A stretch of DNA of 64,000 nucleotides from Bianquea renquensis (GTDB taxonomy: Bacteria > Bacillota > Clostridia > Lachnospirales > Bianqueaceae). Both the position numbers and the translations under genes were made by a program. Below are positions 17,684 to 26,266 of the stretch, piece by piece (the stretch's first letter is position 1; the number at the start of each line of letters is the position of its first letter). The stretch lies in contig NZ_JACRSQ010000007.1 of NCBI RefSeq assembly GCF_014384895.1, positions 62,001 through 126,000 of the forward strand. Reading direction: 5' to 3'. The notes below the pieces were generated by a model. It searched no databases. It had not been told where the DNA came from and saw nothing but the letters and a program-made list of their open reading frames with translations.

Positions 17684-17757
17684 AAATAATCGTTTATCGG
17701 AGGGCTTACAGCCGCAGCTGTAAAGTCGGAAAAGATGTCGAGTGCGCTCGGTTATTT
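17684..17757 (+). promoter_or_regulatory. Possible structured RNA leader before the ABC exporter
   Basis: Within the 153-bp gap between the MATE and ABC genes, three helices can form together: AAATAAT (17684-17690) with GTTATTT (17751-17757); TTACAGC-CGCA-GCTGTAA (17706-17723); and CGAG-TGCG-CTCG (17739-17750). This makes a compact three-way junction ending 52 bp before the ABC start. I do not recognise it as a known riboswitch class. Confidence 0.35.
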
Positions 17758-17808
17758 AATAATCGGCGCATATTTTATACTCAAAATTCGGAAAGGAATG
17801 CTTTTATT

Positions 17809-19548
17809 ATGAAACTTATTTTACGGTTTTTAAAACCACATTGGAAATTGTGCCTGATCACAATACTCTTTGTAATTGTGGATGTAGTCGGAGCATTGAT
17901 TATTCCGACCTTTGCGGCGGATATGTTAAACCAGGGTACAGCGGCGGGAGCTGATTTTTCAGCGCTCGTCAACACATGTGTCAAAATGCTCGCAGCAGCC
18001 CTTATCTCAGGCGTGGCAACGATACTCGGCGCTTATACCTGTTCCGACCTGACTTCAAAAGTCGGAGCAGACATCCGGAGTTCTCTATATAAAAAGACCT
18101 TACGCTTATCCGGGGCGGATTTCCGTTCTTTTGGCACGGCATCGGTGACAACAAGAACCGTATCCGATATCACAAATATTCAGTTCGCACTTCTGAGTTG
18201 CTTTCAGATGCTGTTCCCTGTTCCAGTGATCTTTGTCGTTTCGCTGGTGCTGACCTTTCAGAAAGATATTTTGATGGGTGTTATCCTGCTTGGAATTTTG
18301 CTGATCATCGCTATCGTCGCGGGAATCATCATGAAAAGCACAGCGCCCATGTTTCGAAAGCTACAAAAGAAGCTGGATACGATGAGCAAAGTGCTCTTAG
18401 AGAATATTACAGGCGTCCGTGTAATCAGGGCATTTGACAAGGAATCCAGTGAAGAACAGCGTTTGAATACCGAGTTCAGTGACTATGCCGGAACCGCTAT
18501 TAAGGTCAACAAACGCTTTGCAATCCTTGACAGTATTTCTAATTTTGCAATTAATATGTTTATAATTTTAGTTTATACATTCAGTGGATTCCGCATCACG
18601 GCCGGGCATTTCCAAATTGGTGATATTACGGCGATCATCGAGTATGCCATGCTTTCTCTGTTTTTTTTGATGATGGCACAGATGGTGATTCTGACGCTTC
18701 CCCGCGCTCTTGAGTGCTGTAACCGTGTCAGTGAAATGATGAATTTCTCTCCGACGATTGCCGACAGGAAGAACAAATGGGCCGAAGAAAAAGAAAATTG
18801 TCAGGATGTCCTGACCTTTAAAAAAGTATCCTTCCGTTTTGCGGATGCCGATGAATATACCTTGAAAAACCTTAACTTTACCTGCAGGCGTGGGGAGACG
18901 ACAGCAATTATCGGCGGTACAGGAAGCGGAAAGTCCACAGTCGCTTCCCTGATGATGCGTTTCAACGAGGTTACAGACGGCGTGGTGCTGCTGAATGGCG
19001 TCGATATTCGGGAAATGCCGCAGAGTCAGCTCCGGGAACGCCTTTCCTTTGTACAGCAAAGAGCATGGCTGTTTTCAGGAACCATTGCAGAAAACCTGAG
19101 ATACGGTAACTCGGAGGCTACAGATGAGCAGTTATGGCACGCCCTTTCCATTGCACAGGCTAAGGACTTCGTTGAGGCGCTGCCGGATAAGCTGGAATCC
19201 TTTGTGGCTCAGGGCGGCACCAACTTTTCAGGAGGGCAGAAACAGCGTCTCTCCATCGCCCGTGCCCTGGTAAAGAGACCGGAGCTTTACATTTTTGATG
19301 ACAGCTTCTCCGCCCTTGATTTCAAAACGGATGCTGCACTGAGAAAGGCGCTGATTCCGGAAACGAAAGATGCTGCGGTTGTGATTATTGCACAGAGAAT
19401 CAGTACCATTCTCCATGCGGACAGTATCATTGTCCTGCACGAAGGCGAGCCGGTGGGAATTGGAAAGCATGAGGAACTGCTTACAAATTCCCCGATCTAT
19501 AAAGAAATCTATGACTCACAGACGAAGGAGGCAAGTGAACATGAGTGA
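17809..19548 (+). CDS. ABC exporter half-transporter, degenerate-site subunit
   Basis: Fused permease and ATPase, 579 residues, six helices in residues 1-310 then the ATPase domain. The Walker A GGTGSGKST has Lys375 and the signature is FSGGQKQR. The catalytic glutamate after Walker B is replaced by Asp498 (IFDDSFSALD), and the switch histidine is Gln529 (IIAQRIST). These are the hallmarks of the non-catalytic partner in heterodimeric exporters such as BmrCD and TM287/288. The next gene overlaps it by 8 bp and supplies the complementary subunit. GGAAAGGAATG precedes the ATG. Confidence 0.92.
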   Translation: MKLILRFLKPHWKLCLITILFVIVDVVGALIIPTFAADMLNQGTAAGADFSALVNTCVKMLAAALISGVATILGAYTCSDLTSKVGADIRSSLYKKTLRLSGADFRSFGTASVTTRTVSDITNIQFALLSCFQMLFPVPVIFVVSLVLTFQKDILMGVILLGILLIIAIVAGIIMKSTAPMFRKLQKKLDTMSKVLLENITGVRVIRAFDKESSEEQRLNTEFSDYAGTAIKVNKRFAILDSISNFAINMFIILVYTFSGFRITAGHFQIGDITAIIEYAMLSLFFLMMAQMVILTLPRALECCNRVSEMMNFSPTIADRKNKWAEEKENCQDVLTFKKVSFRFADADEYTLKNLNFTCRRGETTAIIGGTGSGKSTVASLMMRFNEVTDGVVLLNGVDIREMPQSQLRERLSFVQQRAWLFSGTIAENLRYGNSEATDEQLWHALSIAQAKDFVEALPDKLESFVAQGGTNFSGGQKQRLSIARALVKRPELYIFDDSFSALDFKTDAALRKALIPETKDAAVVIIAQRISTILHADSIIVLHEGEPVGIGKHEELLTNSPIYKEIYDSQTKEASEHE

Positions 19549-21346
19549 TAAGAGAACTGTTACATTTGATAAAGAAATACCGGAAAATGCCGGTATAACG
19601 GCAAAGCGATTGTTTGGGCAGCTTAAGAACCAACGCAGCCGTTTGATCATCGTCGCAATCTGCATTGTTTTGTATACGGCACTTAATATCTTTACACCAT
19701 ATTATAGTGCAGGGGTGATTGACCATCTGCTCACTGCGATTCGGAATTGTGTGAGTACTGGAGCTAAGTTTTCCATCGAGTGGAATCCGCTCGGTATGAA
19801 AATGCTGGCGCTATTTCTTATGTATATCCTTACGAGTGTGTTTTATCATTTCCAAGCATACCTGATGGCGAGTGTTGCAGAGCGGCTGATTTTGACCTTG
19901 CGGAAACAGATTAGTCATAAGCTGAATAAGCTACCTCTCCGATTTTTTGATGGGAACAAACCCGGTGAGATCTTAAGCCGTGTGACGAGCGACCTGGATA
20001 AAGTATCAGAAACTCTGCAGACAGGACTTTTGAAGCTGCTGACTGCAATTGGTACGCTGGTTGGCGCGATGGCCTTTATGTTTTATTACAGTGTTTTGCT
20101 GATGCTTGTATTTCTTGCTTTTACGGTCGTGAGTCTTAGTGTGACCAAAGCTGTGGCAAAGAAAAATCTCGAATGTGCTGCTGACCGGCAGCGGGCGCTT
20201 GCCTACCTCACAGGTATTGCAGAAGAATATTACACAGGGAGAGATGTCATCCGGGCCTATAACCATGAACAGGAGAGCATTGAAACAGTCAACACTGCAG
20301 TGGATGAGCTCCGTGCCGCAACAAAAAAGACCGACTTTTTGACAAACTGTGTAAACCCATTGATACGTATGCTTTCCCGGTTGTCACAGGCGGCCATTAT
20401 GCTCCTCGCCTGCCATTGGATGCTGCAAGGTAGAATGTCTCTCGGTGTTGTCCAGGCATTCTTCCAGTACATGAACATGGCGGCAGAACCGCTTACCGAA
20501 ACCTCGTATATGATTAACTCTCTGCAGGCAGCCCTTGCCTCTGCAGAGCGTACATTCCATTTCCTGGATGCGGCAGAAGAAATACCGGATACCTCCACTC
20601 CCATCCCTCTGGAAAAAGCAAAAGGAAAAGTCTCATTTGAGAATGTCAGCTTCGGATATACGCCGGATAAGATTCTTATGAAAAATATCAGCTTTACAGC
20701 AAAGCCTGGGCAGAAGATTGCTGTCGTTGGTTCCACCGGAGCTGGTAAAACAACGCTGATCAACTTGCTCATGCGGTTCTATGAAGTAAATGGCGGACAA
20801 ATCACGATCGACGGTATCCGCACCACCGATCTGACGAGACAGGATTTGCGTCACAATTTCGGCATGGTGCTTCAGGATACATGGCTATTTGGCGGAACAA
20901 TTGCAGAAAATATCGCCTATGGAAGGCCAGACGCGACAATGGAGGAGATTAAAGCCGCCGCCAAGGCAGCCAAGGTCGATTACTTTATCCGCACCATGCC
21001 GCAGGGCTACAACACAGTATTGGATAACGATGCGGCAAATCTCTCAGTAGGCCAAAGGCAGCTTATTACCATTGCCCGTGTGTTCCTTTGCAATCCACCT
21101 GTGATCATATTGGATGAGGCAACCTCCAGCGTGGATACACGAACCGAGGCAGAAATTGGCAAGGCTATGAAGCAACTGATGAGTGGCAGAACAAGCTTTG
21201 TAATCGCGCACCGGCTTTCCACGATTCGTGATGCGGATAACATTCTGTTTATGGAAAACGGCAATATTATCGAACAGGGCAATCATAAAGAGCTGCTTGC
21301 TGCGAAGGGTGCATATGCTGCGCTGTATTACAGCCAGTTTGCATAA
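19541..21346 (+). CDS. ABC exporter half-transporter, catalytic subunit
   Basis: Second half of the heterodimeric exporter, 601 residues from the ATG at 19541, which is preceded by GAAGGAGG and overlaps the previous gene by 8 bp. A soluble N-terminal extension precedes six helices. The ATPase domain has GSTGAGKTT, a normal Walker B with catalytic Glu (IILDEATSSVD) and a normal switch His (IAHRLST), but its signature is LSVGQ rather than LSGGQ. A degenerate signature here pairs in space with the degenerate Walker B of the partner, so the two genes together give one active and one inactive ATP site. Drug or lipid export is likely. Confidence 0.92.
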   Translation: MSDKRTVTFDKEIPENAGITAKRLFGQLKNQRSRLIIVAICIVLYTALNIFTPYYSAGVIDHLLTAIRNCVSTGAKFSIEWNPLGMKMLALFLMYILTSVFYHFQAYLMASVAERLILTLRKQISHKLNKLPLRFFDGNKPGEILSRVTSDLDKVSETLQTGLLKLLTAIGTLVGAMAFMFYYSVLLMLVFLAFTVVSLSVTKAVAKKNLECAADRQRALAYLTGIAEEYYTGRDVIRAYNHEQESIETVNTAVDELRAATKKTDFLTNCVNPLIRMLSRLSQAAIMLLACHWMLQGRMSLGVVQAFFQYMNMAAEPLTETSYMINSLQAALASAERTFHFLDAAEEIPDTSTPIPLEKAKGKVSFENVSFGYTPDKILMKNISFTAKPGQKIAVVGSTGAGKTTLINLLMRFYEVNGGQITIDGIRTTDLTRQDLRHNFGMVLQDTWLFGGTIAENIAYGRPDATMEEIKAAAKAAKVDYFIRTMPQGYNTVLDNDAANLSVGQRQLITIARVFLCNPPVIILDEATSSVDTRTEAEIGKAMKQLMSGRTSFVIAHRLSTIRDADNILFMENGNIIEQGNHKELLAAKGAYAALYYSQFA

Positions 21347-21347
21347 A

Positions 21348-21364
21348 AAGTACTAGGAGTACTT
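21348..21364 (-). terminator. Short terminator for the reverse-strand membrane gene
   Basis: On the reverse strand AAGTACT-CCT-AGTACTT is followed by TTTAT. It lies between converging genes, just after the ABC stop codon. The stem is only 7 bp. Confidence 0.45.
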
Positions 21365-21369
21365 GTACC

Positions 21370-22308
21370 TCAGTCTTCGGGAGTGGAGGAGGGGGCTTGT
21401 GGCGTCTCGCTCTGCGCCGCTGCGCATTTTTGTTCTTCTGCGAGCCTTTTGGCTTCCTCCTTAGCCTTCATGTTGGCGGCAGCTTTCGCGCGCTGCCGCT
21501 CTTTGTATTCCTTTTTCTTTTGCAGCAGCTGAGCCTGTTGAATCTTATACCATTTCATGTACCGGGCGATAAAGTAGACAGCGCCAGCGGCTATGATAAG
21601 GAAAACCGCGTTGGATGGCCAGTATCCGAGCCATTTTTCAACATAATTGACACTGATCAGATACGCGATGTTGATTCCGATTCCGACATAGAGCACCCAG
21701 ATCTTCTTTCGTTTGACGCTGTGATAGACCAATAAGACCAGCGCCACGTTGATGACGACCATGAATAGCTGTGTGATCATCTGAACTTGGACAGTAAAGA
21801 AATTAAGCGACCGTATCTGCTGGACAAGTCCTTCCACCTGATCGATTGTAATCGTCTCCGTAACCAATTCCTCAATCTTTCCACTGTTGACTGTGCGGGA
21901 AAGGCTCCCCTGGCTGATCATGGTAGCGCTGTTGCTGAATATGGCTGGTAGCCAGTACGCGAGCCCCATGGCCAGGGTGTCATAGATCGTCCATTTCCCC
22001 TTGCGGGTGAAGCGGACGGCAAGGTATTGGATAGGAAGCTGAAAGAGCGCCGTAATAACGGATAAAATCAAGACTAACAGATAAAACTGACTCTCCAGAT
22101 ACTCTAATGCCCCTGGAAACGCGCCGATAAGAGATGTAATTCCGGGAATCAAAACTTTTGTTGAGGCGAAGTAGATAAGGATTCCAAAGAAAAGGGAAGA
22201 AATGGAGTAGCGGTGGCGGCGGTATAGAAAATATAGAGCAAACAGTGGAATGGTGATCTCCAACACTCCGGCAACATACAACCCTACGATGGTACTGGTT
22301 TCAATCAT
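21370..22308 (-). CDS. Polytopic membrane protein, possibly distantly YhfC-like
   Basis: Unassigned integral membrane protein of 312 residues. About seven or eight hydrophobic segments lie between residues 5 and 250, with the opening ITIPLFALYFLYRRHRYSISSLFFG reminiscent of YhfC (DUF2324). The last 60 residues are highly charged, rich in Lys, Glu and Ala, and probably form a cytoplasmic coiled tail. I do not see the conserved histidine motif expected of YhfC-type putative proteases, so function is open. It has its own promoter at 22355-22383 and lies beyond the spoVAF-like gene on the same strand. Confidence 0.7.
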   Translation of the reverse strand: MIETSTIVGLYVAGVLEITIPLFALYFLYRRHRYSISSLFFGILIYFASTKVLIPGITSLIGAFPGALEYLESQFYLLVLILSVITALFQLPIQYLAVRFTRKGKWTIYDTLAMGLAYWLPAIFSNSATMISQGSLSRTVNSGKIEELVTETITIDQVEGLVQQIRSLNFFTVQVQMITQLFMVVINVALVLLVYHSVKRKKIWVLYVGIGINIAYLISVNYVEKWLGYWPSNAVFLIIAAGAVYFIARYMKWYKIQQAQLLQKKKEYKERQRAKAAANMKAKEEAKRLAEEQKCAAAQSETPQAPSSTPED

Positions 22309-22354
22309 TCAGCAAGCCCTCCTGCGTATTCAATACATTTACAGATATTGTATT

Positions 22355-22383
22355 ATTATACAACAAGCGGTTCCGTTTGTGAA
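22355..22383 (-). promoter_or_regulatory. Promoter of the membrane protein gene
   Basis: Reverse strand: TTCACA (22378-22383), 17 bp, TATAAT (22355-22360). The -35 lies 13 bp beyond the stop of the spoVAF-like gene, so the membrane protein gene has its own vegetative promoter. Confidence 0.65.
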
Positions 22384-22395
22384 GCTTTTTTCACA

Positions 22396-23838
22396 TTATT
22401 TCACCGGTTTTCTACGATTTTCTTTCTCATGCCGTTTGACTTCAATGATGGGTTTTCGAATTAGGACATTGGACAGAGCTCGCCCGTCGAAGGGGAGTAG
22501 AGGCCATGTGTATCGAAGGCCGCTGAAAGAACGGGTTGTAACTAAAACCAGAAGGAACAGGATAAACCCTATGGCAAATCCCCACACGTCAAATAGGCCA
22601 GTCAGCAGCAGGATGAAGATCCGATAGATGCGTATGGCCATGCCGAACTCAACGCTTGGCACCGCGTATGTGGCAAGCCCCGCAATGGCCATATAGAGAA
22701 CGGTATCTGGAATCAACAGGTTTACCTCAATGGCATATTGGCCGAGGATCAATCCGCCGATGATCCCCATAGCCGTTGTAAGGCTTGAGGGGGTATGAAT
22801 CGACGCCATCCGCAGAATCTCCAACCCGAGTTCTACCAGAAGGAGTTGGACAAAGAGCGGAATCGCCGCAGATTCTGTTGGAATCATAAACTGTAGGATC
22901 GATGGCACGAAATCCGGATTTTGCGCTAACAGAAGCCAAAGAGGGGTAAACAAGAGACTGATGAGAATGGCGAAAAAACGGATCCAGCGGATATAGGTTC
23001 CCACCAGGGGATTTTGATAATAGTCTTCCGAGTGCTGTGTAAAATGAAACAGCGTGGCCGGGAACAGCATGGCGGACGGCGAGTTGTCCACCATCAAGAC
23101 AACGTGTCCCTCCAAAAGATGGGCGGCCACCACATCTGGCCGCTCCGTAAATTTCGCCTGTGGAAATGGATTATACCATCGCTTTTTAATCAACAATTCT
23201 TCCAGAGTTTTTTCGCCCATCAGAAGCGCATCCACATGAATATTGTCCAATGCCTCGCGAAGATGCGCCACAAGATGCGGATCCGCTAAACCATCGATAT
23301 ACCCGATGACCACATCCGTGCAGGACTTTGAACCAACCTCTTTCATTTCGTATACAAGATTGGGGTCCCGCACGCGTCGCCGAACAAGAGCCGTGTTGAA
23401 AACGATTGTTTCCACTAAGCCATCCCGAGAGCCCCGGGTCACCTTTTCTAAGTCAGGTTCTTGAGGACTTCGAACGGGGTAGGTCCGCATATCCAGCAGA
23501 ATGGCTTGATCGAAACCGTCGATCAGGAGTAGGGTCTGACCAGACAGGATGGCCTTCATCATAAGGTCCACGTCGCGCTCCAACGTCGTCTCAATATACC
23601 CGATCTGATTCTGTAAAAACGACTCCAGTGTTTCCATATCCTCAATCCCTTGCTGACCTTGGATATGCTGAAACAGCCGAAGAAGCACGTCATCTTTGCT
23701 AAGCCCGTCTACCAATAGATAATAGGCGGGTTTACCAGCGATGATAAGCCTTCGCCCCACTAAATCAAAGCTCTTTTGAATCGGAAGTTTCTTCTCAAAC
23801 AGACCAATATTTTGTTCCAAATCTTTAAAAATCTGCAT
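22396..23838 (-). CDS. spoVAF: Spore germination protein, GerA/SpoVAF family
   Basis: Homologue of the A subunits of germinant receptors and of SpoVAF, expected in the inner spore membrane. A soluble N-terminal domain (about 1-280) contains GSRDGLVETIVFNTALVRRR and SPSAMLFPATLF. Then come about five helices with PTESAAIPLFVQLLLVELGLEILR. It ends with a tail similar to SpoVAF (RYTWPLLPFDGRAL). The length of 480 fits. GAGGTGA precedes the ATG. It stands alone, without spoVAA-E or gerB/gerC partners. I see no clear sigma-G promoter. Assignment to SpoVAF rather than another GerA-family protein rests on the C-terminal motif. Confidence 0.85.
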   Translation of the reverse strand: MQIFKDLEQNIGLFEKKLPIQKSFDLVGRRLIIAGKPAYYLLVDGLSKDDVLLRLFQHIQGQQGIEDMETLESFLQNQIGYIETTLERDVDLMMKAILSGQTLLLIDGFDQAILLDMRTYPVRSPQEPDLEKVTRGSRDGLVETIVFNTALVRRRVRDPNLVYEMKEVGSKSCTDVVIGYIDGLADPHLVAHLREALDNIHVDALLMGEKTLEELLIKKRWYNPFPQAKFTERPDVVAAHLLEGHVVLMVDNSPSAMLFPATLFHFTQHSEDYYQNPLVGTYIRWIRFFAILISLLFTPLWLLLAQNPDFVPSILQFMIPTESAAIPLFVQLLLVELGLEILRMASIHTPSSLTTAMGIIGGLILGQYAIEVNLLIPDTVLYMAIAGLATYAVPSVEFGMAIRIYRIFILLLTGLFDVWGFAIGFILFLLVLVTTRSFSGLRYTWPLLPFDGRALSNVLIRKPIIEVKRHEKENRRKPVK

Positions 23839-23887
23839 AATTTCACCTCAGGGAGAAAACAATTTTCTGATAGTTTTCCCAGGGATC

Positions 23888-23901
23888 GGGAATTTATTCC
23901 C
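23888..23901. promoter_or_regulatory. Palindrome between divergent spoVAF-like and prs genes
   Basis: GGGAAT-TT-ATTCCC, perfect, with a second partly overlapping repeat TTCCC...GGGAA just before it. It lies about 50 bp upstream of the spoVAF-like start and 85 bp upstream of the prs -35 region. A repressor site is possible. Confidence 0.35.
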
Positions 23902-23972
23902 ATGGAGATCGAAAGATACGGAATCCCTATCGGCTAAGACTACCAAATACACAAAAAACCTCGAAATATGTC

Positions 23973-24001
23973 TGGCAATACTCGTTGGAGTATGATATAA
24001 T
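23973..24001 (+). promoter_or_regulatory. Promoter of prs with extended -10
   Basis: TATAAT (23996-24001) is preceded by TGA, giving an extended -10 element. The -35 at 23973-23978 (TGGCAA) is poor, as is usual for extended -10 promoters. Confidence 0.6.
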
Positions 24002-24063
24002 GGCAGTGACGAAACGGGGATGTTACATAGCCTCCGTAAAATTAAGAAAGTAGGGATAGTACA

Positions 24064-25257
24064 ATGCCTTTTGATGCGTCAACAGAAAGTATAACCCATT
24101 TGCAGGTGGCGAATCTGGGACTCGTGGCAATGGACAGCGCCTCTGAATTTGGAAAAAAAGTTGATGGACATTTAAAGAAGCTTTACTCTAGGCTGGAGGG
24201 GCCGCAGAAAGATGCGGATTCATTTTTAGTCGGCGTCTCTTGTCCTCGTTTTCAGACGGGAGATGCGAAGGCGGTCATCGGTCAATCGGTGCGGGGAATG
24301 GACGTGTATTTGCTGACGGATGTGGGGAACTATAATTGCACGTACTCCATGTTCGGACAACCGGTTCCCATGTCGCCGGATGATCACTATCAGGATCTGA
24401 AGCGAGCCATTGAAGCCGTCGGCGGAAAGGCACACCGCATTACGGTCATCATGCCCATTTTGTATGGCGGACGGCAGCATCGCCGCACATCCCGCGAATC
24501 ATTGGACTGTGCAGTTGCGCTGCAAGAGCTACGCAATATGGGCGTTCATTCCATCATCACCTTTGACGCCCATGACCCGCGTGTACAGAATGCCGTCCCC
24601 TTGATGGGATTCGACAATGTCATGCCCTCGTATCAGACATTAAAGGCTTTGCTGCACCACGTCCCGGATATTGTGATCAATAAAGATTCTTTCATGGTGG
24701 TCAGTCCTGATGAAGGGGCCATCGATCGAAATGTATATTATGCCTCTGTTTTGGGTGTGGATATGGGTATGTATTATAAGCGCCGGGATTATTCCCGTAT
24801 CGTCAATGGGCGCAACCCCATTGTTGCCCATGAATTTCTTGGCAACGATATCCATGGAAAAGATGTCTTTATCTACGATGATATCATCTCCTCCGGAGAT
24901 TCGATGTTGGATATCGCCTACGATCTGCGCAAGAGAGGGGCTGGTCGCATCTTCGCGGGTTGTACCTACGCGCTCTTTACGGAAGGGGTCGACAAATTCA
25001 CGGAGGCTGTTGAGAATGGATATCTGTCCGGCGTGCTGTCCACCAATTTGACCTACCGCCGTCCGGAATTGTTGGAGGCTCCCTGGTACTATGAGGTGGA
25101 TGTCTCCAAATATGTCGCGTATTTTATCGCTTCTATGAACCATGACATGTCCATCAGTCTTCTGCTGGATCCCCTGGCAAAGATCAACGACTTGGTCGCC
25201 CGCCATGCGGAAAAGCAGGCTATGCAGTTGGAGTTATTCGAAGAAGATGATGAATGA
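24064..25257 (+). CDS. prs: Ribose-phosphate diphosphokinase, long variant
   Basis: Makes PRPP from ribose-5-phosphate and ATP for purine, pyrimidine, histidine and NAD synthesis. At 397 residues it is about 80 longer than classical Prs. The two tandem phosphoribosyltransferase folds are recognisable: PILYGGRQHRRTSRE replaces the usual catalytic YARQDRK-type loop, DAHDPRVQNA matches the DLHA.QIQGFF region, and DDIISSGDSM is the PRPP-binding loop. The divergence at these motifs makes it a distinct subgroup found in several Clostridia. The start ATG follows AAGTAGGGATAGTACA. It is monocistronic, with a bidirectional terminator shared with lexA. Confidence 0.85.
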   Translation: MPFDASTESITHLQVANLGLVAMDSASEFGKKVDGHLKKLYSRLEGPQKDADSFLVGVSCPRFQTGDAKAVIGQSVRGMDVYLLTDVGNYNCTYSMFGQPVPMSPDDHYQDLKRAIEAVGGKAHRITVIMPILYGGRQHRRTSRESLDCAVALQELRNMGVHSIITFDAHDPRVQNAVPLMGFDNVMPSYQTLKALLHHVPDIVINKDSFMVVSPDEGAIDRNVYYASVLGVDMGMYYKRRDYSRIVNGRNPIVAHEFLGNDIHGKDVFIYDDIISSGDSMLDIAYDLRKRGAGRIFAGCTYALFTEGVDKFTEAVENGYLSGVLSTNLTYRRPELLEAPWYYEVDVSKYVAYFIASMNHDMSISLLLDPLAKINDLVARHAEKQAMQLELFEEDDE

Positions 25258-25281
25258 TCGGTTCCTCGAATAATAATAAAA

Positions 25282-25311
25282 GGGGCACAGCACAATACCG
25301 GGCTGTGTCCC
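25282..25311. terminator. Bidirectional terminator between prs and lexA
   Basis: GGGGCACAGC (25282-25291) pairs with GCTGTGTCCC (25302-25311) with one G-U pair. On the forward strand TGTTTAG follows; on the reverse strand TTTTATTATTATT follows, so it serves lexA best. Confidence 0.85.
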
Positions 25312-25343
25312 TGTTTAGTTGGCAGAAATACGCGTTCTGATAG

Positions 25344-26009
25344 TCAATACTCCCGGTACAGTCCGATCACCTTTCCCAAAATCTCGCAGTCCCGCACCAA
25401 AATCGGGTCCATAAAATCGTTCTGAGGCTGCAAGCGTATGTACCCATCCTCCCGAAAGAATGACTTCACGGTTACGCTGTCGCCGAGCAGTGCGACGACG
25501 ATATCGTTGTTCTCAGCGCTGCTCTGACGGCGGACCAGAATTAGGTCGTCCTCCAGAATACCAGCGTTGATCATGCTCTCACCGCGAACGCGGAGCATGA
25601 AGACCTCGCTGTTATGAGTATACTGAACTGGGATTGGAAAGTAATCTTCGATATTCTCAACGGCCAGGATCGGCTCTCCCGCCGTAACCTTTCCGATAAT
25701 GGGCACGTTGACAAGTTCTGGCTGGGGGCCGGGGAAAGGGATGACCTCCGCCTCCGGCTGCGGCGGCCGGGCGGCAGGCGACGCTTGCTCAAAGCTCTTC
25801 TCCAATATCTCGATTGCGCGAGGTTTGGTCGGATCTCTGCGAATAAAGCCCTTTCTCTCCAAGCGCTCTAGATGACCGTGGACGGTTGACGTCGAGCGGA
25901 GGTTCACAGCAGCGCAGATCTCCCGCACCGACGGGGGATATCCCTTAACAGCCTGTTGAGCGACGACATAATCTAAAATCTCTTGTTGTTTTTTTGATAA
26001 ATCGGACAC
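25344..26009 (-). CDS. lexA: LexA repressor
   Basis: SOS master repressor. The N-terminal winged helix (residues 1-65) has YPPSVREICAAVNLRSTSTV. The C-terminal S24-type autoprotease has the Ala-Gly cleavage site in VTAGEP, the nucleophile Ser in RGESM and the general-base Lys in SVTVKSFF. The start is taken as the GTG at 26009 giving MSDLSKKQQEILDYV, because GAGGTGA is 6 bases upstream of it; a GTG at 26018 would overlap that ribosome binding site. A Pro/Gln-rich linker of about 30 residues is slightly long. Two SOS boxes sit in its promoter, implying autoregulation. Confidence 0.97.
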   Translation of the reverse strand: MSDLSKKQQEILDYVVAQQAVKGYPPSVREICAAVNLRSTSTVHGHLERLERKGFIRRDPTKPRAIEILEKSFEQASPAARPPQPEAEVIPFPGPQPELVNVPIIGKVTAGEPILAVENIEDYFPIPVQYTHNSEVFMLRVRGESMINAGILEDDLILVRRQSSAENNDIVVALLGDSVTVKSFFREDGYIRLQPQNDFMDPILVRDCEILGKVIGLYREY

Positions 26010-26038
26010 GCGTATCACCTCAAATGGAATTTGCTATC

Positions 26039-26067
26039 ATTATAGCATATATGTTCGCAAATTTCAA
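26039..26067 (-). promoter_or_regulatory. lexA promoter
   Basis: Reverse strand: TTGAAA (26062-26067), 17 bp, TATAAT (26039-26044). Both SOS boxes overlap it. Confidence 0.85.
26044..26057 (-). promoter_or_regulatory. SOS box 2 at lexA
   Basis: Reverse strand CGAACATATATGCT: the first nine bases fit the Gram-positive consensus CGAACRNRYGTTYC, the second half does not. It fills the promoter spacer, 21 bp from box 1. Confidence 0.55.
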
Positions 26068-26078
26068 ACAAATGTTCG
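26065..26078 (-). promoter_or_regulatory. SOS box 1 at lexA
   Basis: Reverse strand CGAACATTTGTTTG matches 12 of 14 positions of CGAACRNRYGTTYC. It overlaps the lexA -35 box. Confidence 0.8.
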
Positions 26079-26159
26079 AAAAAAATGAAATCTTTTTAGT
26101 CCCGCTGGTTTGAATGTTTCACGATACTCTGAAAGGATGTCAGAAACGCGCAAAATTTT

Positions 26160-26188
26160 TTGACAACTCCCCACGGATGTGGTATACT
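26160..26188 (+). promoter_or_regulatory. Promoter of the helD unit
   Basis: TTGACA (26160-26165), 17 bp, TATACT (26183-26188). The transcript would carry a leader of about 125 nt with a hairpin at 26213-26230 (AATCCAC-AAGT-GTGGATT) and a short open frame. Confidence 0.85.
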
Positions 26189-26266
26189 ATATGCTTTGAC
26201 AACTGCGAAAGCAATCCACAAGTGTGGATTCCAAAGCCTGGCAGAAAAAAGAATCAGGAGGACATA

